Origin: Toxorhynchites rutilus septentrionalis
Taxonomy: Eukaryota > Arthropoda > Insecta > Diptera > Culicidae
Length of the DNA: 64,000 nt
NCBI RefSeq assembly: GCF_029784135.1
Contig: NC_073746.1
Coordinates: forward strand, 79,383,704 to 79,447,703
Reading direction: 5' to 3'
The notes beneath the pieces are model-generated. The model worked only from the letters and a program-made list of their open reading frames with translations, was not told the DNA's origin and did not search any database. A program made the position numbers and the translations under genes. Numbering within the stretch: position 1 is the first letter of the stretch; the number at the start of each line of letters is the position of its first letter. Shown here one piece after another: positions 60,979-64,000 of this stretch.

Positions 60979-62170
60979 TTTTGATGTAGGACTACGTCTT
61001 ACATTAAGGGTGCCAAATCAGAAAACAGGTCACGTTTTTATGAAATAAAGTTAACGTCAATAACTATTTTCCCGGCGATCGGATTTTAACGATTTGCGTA
61101 CCATCGAATCGGAAACTTCCTAAAATTTGTTTGGAATGCTATACATTACAATCCCATAGTCTGTATATGGCTTAAATTGATGAAAATTAGAAGCATTCCC
61201 ATTTCCCCATACATATGTTCTGTCCATTTGTGTGCTTTTCCGAACAGAGCTGTTAATAACGAGCAACCAATGCAGCCGCTAGAATAGAAACAGTGGGAGA
61301 CGAATGAATCGTTGGATTTAAAGTCTCTATAAATAAAAAAGAAGAAGAAGAAGAAAAATTGAAACAACGAAGGGGGATAGCGAACAGAGAATATTTGCGA
61401 AGTAAGTAAGCTGTCGCTAGCGTATAAGTATTGCATCTCCTTTGAGGAAAATTCTTAGAATCTTTCTGTGCCCGAAACAACGAAGGTCGCTTATTCTGCT
61501 CGTTTTGTGTTTAATGTTTTCCCTCGAGCTGTGAATGCTAGCGAAGATTTTACTTGAATTTTATCCTGCAACTGTGTGCATCTGTTAGACGCGTGTTTGA
61601 TGCTTGTTAAATTGCGATGTTCGGAAGATGCAAATTGCGACATCCAACCAATTAGTGTATTGTTCTCGCAAAGACAAGAAAGAATCGTTGCTTCTCGAAA
61701 TGATTCTTCAAAACCACGCAAATCTTTTCAGGGTCTCCGGAACTTTTTACTAAAGAGTTATTTATGAACTTTCTACGTATTCGCAAATAATATCCGAAAT
61801 GATAAACCAACAAATTTCAAAAAAAGATTGCGTAGTCCTACGTCCTAAGCGGTCGAGTCTCGGATACAACCTATCGATTTTTTTTTCAAAGTTGGTAATC
61901 ACAATTGAGCATACTAATTGGACGTTTGTCTGTTAATTTGTATGACTTTTTTTCTGTGTCAATGTTATTATATCTACAGTATAGGAAGGTTCTGGGAGAG
62001 TACCTCTTAAATAGCAATTGGATAGTCTCAAAAAAAACTTCTTCCTTAGAAAAATTGAATAAAATTCGTAAGTCAAACAGTCGGGACTTTTTCCTATGTT
62101 AATTGCTTCAGAGCTAATTCCAAATCTGGCATTTGAATTGGAGCTATAAGATCATTACAAGATCATTACA
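60979..62170. other. No gene recognised; recurrent inverted motif
   Basis: It contains GATGTAGGACTACGTC (60983-60998) and GCGTAGTCCTACGTC (61830-61844), forms of a short inverted motif seen also at 17173 and 31285. A GAA-rich run lies at 61338-61357. No gene is supported. Confidence 0.45.
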
Positions 62171-62174
62171 TTCA

Positions 62175-62585
62175 TTCAGCTCGCGCAGTCCGAAGACATC
62201 GGTCGCAAATTGGTTCGCGTCTATTATAGAGTGGAAATTATACCGTTATCAGTTCGTGGCTGGTGAAGTTATTTCACCCTAACGGGGTTCTCTTTATTGC
62301 GCGAGTGAGGAGAGCAGCAATCACTACCAGCGTGAGGAAGAAGTCCTCCACGGCGGACGCGGTGCGTGTGCCGTATCGTCGCTGTGTGCGCTTTAGCATC
62401 GTAATCGATTCCATCATCGTGTTGTGGTGCGATATACCGTTGCATCTGTGCCGAGCGATTGCCACGCGGTTCGATTGGGACACCGTTTCATTTCATTCGC
62501 ATTGGTGTGCGATTTAGGTATAATATATATTAGGTTTAGAAATACAAAAAAAAAATAAAAATTATATTATTTTATATCTGCCGTA
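62175..62585 (+). promoter_or_regulatory. Putative LINE 5' UTR / internal promoter region
   Basis: A GC-richer block starting near GCTCGCGCAGTCCGAAGACA and lying directly before the ORF1 start. LINEs of the I/Jockey groups carry an internal, TATA-less promoter here; TCAGTTCGTGG at 62249 resembles an insect initiator. The duplicated AGATCATTACA at 62149-62170 just upstream may mark the insertion site. Boundaries and function are inferred from position only. Confidence 0.4.
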
Positions 62586-64000
62586 ATGGCAGAAGGTCAT
62601 GTTGACATGGAGATTGAAACTACTGTTTCCTCCTCACTAGCTACAACGGGGGCTGGGAAGTCGCTTAAACGCGTTCCCCCCTCAGAAGATGTCTCTTCAG
62701 AGAAAGAGGTAATCTACCTTAACAAGCCCCCCTCAAGAAAATTGGCAAACTTTTCCTCTTCGCCCCCTCAATCTCCCGCTCCCGCTCCCGCTTCCGCTCT
62801 ACTACCGAACTTGCCTCCCAGCCCTACTGATCCCGCTCCCGTTCGACAATCGACCCCGTCCTCCCCCTCAGTTGTTTCCTCTCCTCGTGTCAAGGTCTAT
62901 CCAGACGATGCACTTGGAGCTGGTCCATGGGTTGTTTTTTTCCGGCCTAAACCAAAAGGAAAGTCAATTAATGTCATTCAGGTTTCGAAAGATCTGGCAA
63001 GATTATATTCCTCCGTGGTCGAAATCTCTAAGGTTAGACCGAACAAACTGTGTGTTGTCGTGAGTGATCGGAAACACGCGAATGCAATTGTGATCGACGA
63101 GAGATTCTCCCTAGAGTATCGCGTCTACGTGCCCTCCCATGACGTAGAAATCTCGGGGGTGGTAACTGAAACTGGTCTGACGTGCGAAATGATAAAAGAA
63201 GGAGTTGGTAAATTTAAAAGACTCCCGTTGATGGGTGTTAAAATTTTGGACAGCCGCCAACTAGGAAAAGTATCCCAAGAAGAGGGAAAAACTAAATTCA
63301 CGCCGTCAGACTCGTTTCGAGTAACTATTGCTGGTTCCGCTCTACCTGACTACGTCATGGTGGGCAAATTGAGATTGCCTGTGCGACTCTTCGTGCCAAA
63401 GCCCATGACTTGCCAAAAATGCAAGTCAGTTGGTCACACTTCAGATTATTGTGCCAACAAGGAGCGCTGTGCCATATGCGGAGAGCAACATGAGGGGAAA
63501 TCCTGCAGTGCGACTGAGCATAAATGTCCATATTGCGGGGGATCCCCACACGAGCTCTCAGTTTGTGAAACTTACAAGAGTCGCTAGGTGAAACATAAGC
63601 GCTCTTTGAAGGAACGCTCGAAACGCACTTTTGCGGATATTTTAAAGGGCGCTTCTCCACTGGCCCAACAACAACAACCAATCAACACACAAAATGTCTT
63701 CGCCACGTTGCCCGTTGACGAAATAGAAGCGGACACAGCTAACGGGGGCACACCGTTCATTTTCCAAGGGAATCCCCGGCGCAAAAATGTGACCACTCAC
63801 AAAGTTCAAGGACAAGCCTCTCCGGTGATACCCCCTGTTAGCATGCCTAAAAAATCGAGTGCAGCGGACAAGCAAAATCAGGTTCCTCCTGGTTTCCGTG
63901 GGAATAATTCACCTTCGAATGGCCCAGCACTCGAGGGGACATCAAAAACCCCAACTGTCCCTGTTTTTCCGTCCAGTTCAACTTCCCAATCTGGATTTAT
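62586..64000 (+). pseudogene. LINE ORF1 (Gag-like, three CCHC knuckles), runs off the window
   Basis: It starts MAEGHVDMEIETTVSSSL and has a Ser/Pro-rich N-terminal region (residues 40-105) and a globular middle (110-275). Three zinc knuckles follow in a row: CQKCKSVGHTSDYC, CAICGEQHEGKSC and CPYCGGSPHELSVC (about residues 278-328). A TAG at 63585-63587 ends the frame at 333 residues, but the same frame stays open to the window edge with coherent sequence (RTFADILKGASPLAQQQQ), so the TAG is most likely a single nonsense mutation. Such proteins bind element RNA and form particles in I/Jockey/R1-type LINEs. Its ORF2 would lie beyond 64000; it could belong with the LINE at 24.1-27.3 kb. Confidence 0.85.

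Overview
The window is AT-rich, intron-poor-looking insect DNA built almost wholly from transposable elements and simple repeats. No intact host gene can be supported. A tRNA-derived SINE, CR1-like and I/Loner-like LINEs, a DD37E Tc1/mariner-type transposase, irritans-like mariners and foldback MITEs together suggest a dipteran, most likely a culicine mosquito. The species cannot be read from the sequence, and that assignment is an inference from element families.

Layout. 1-10.7 kb: unannotatable sequence, long (TA)n tracts, two foldback elements with perfect 8-bp target duplications (2607-3307, 6046-7247), and one copy of a (TA)n-linked repeat family ending GCCGGGTCAGCTAGT (4556-5104). 10.8-15.45 kb: a decayed but nearly full-length CR1-like LINE (PHD-like/coiled-coil ORF1, endonuclease, reverse transcriptase) split by a SINE. 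15.6-22 kb: MITE fragments, a 94-bp tandem repeat and a 1.4-kb GA-rich satellite. 22.2-24.1 kb: a broken hAT transposase, abutted by a minus-strand LINE with RT, RNase H and a C-terminal zinc knuckle (24.1-27.3 kb) and by a second copy of that LINE's 3' end. 27.7-38 kb: mostly unrecognised, with a pure AATAGT array and a LINE 3' fragment. 38.1-40.7 kb: a foldback element carrying a complete DD37E transposon. 40.7-50 kb: a 372-bp MITE, more (TA)n-linked repeats, a mariner deletion relic and an acidic ORF. 50.6-61 kb: a dense nest of Tc1, mariner, (TA)n-linked repeats and LINE pieces, including a piggyBac-type MITE inside a LINE RT frame. 62.2-64 kb: the start of another LINE, with an ORF1 carrying three CCHC knuckles and running off the window.

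The elements do not form a pathway; what the window records is an order of insertion. The clearest nested events are SINE into CR1 LINE, TTAA MITE into LINE RT, DD37E transposon into a foldback, and mariner and Tc1 ends meeting at one shared TA (seen twice). Only the DD37E transposon looks potentially complete (both ends plus an open transposase). I found no convincing undescribed gene system; the best leads are the foldback families, the (TA)n-linked family and the shared-TA junctions.
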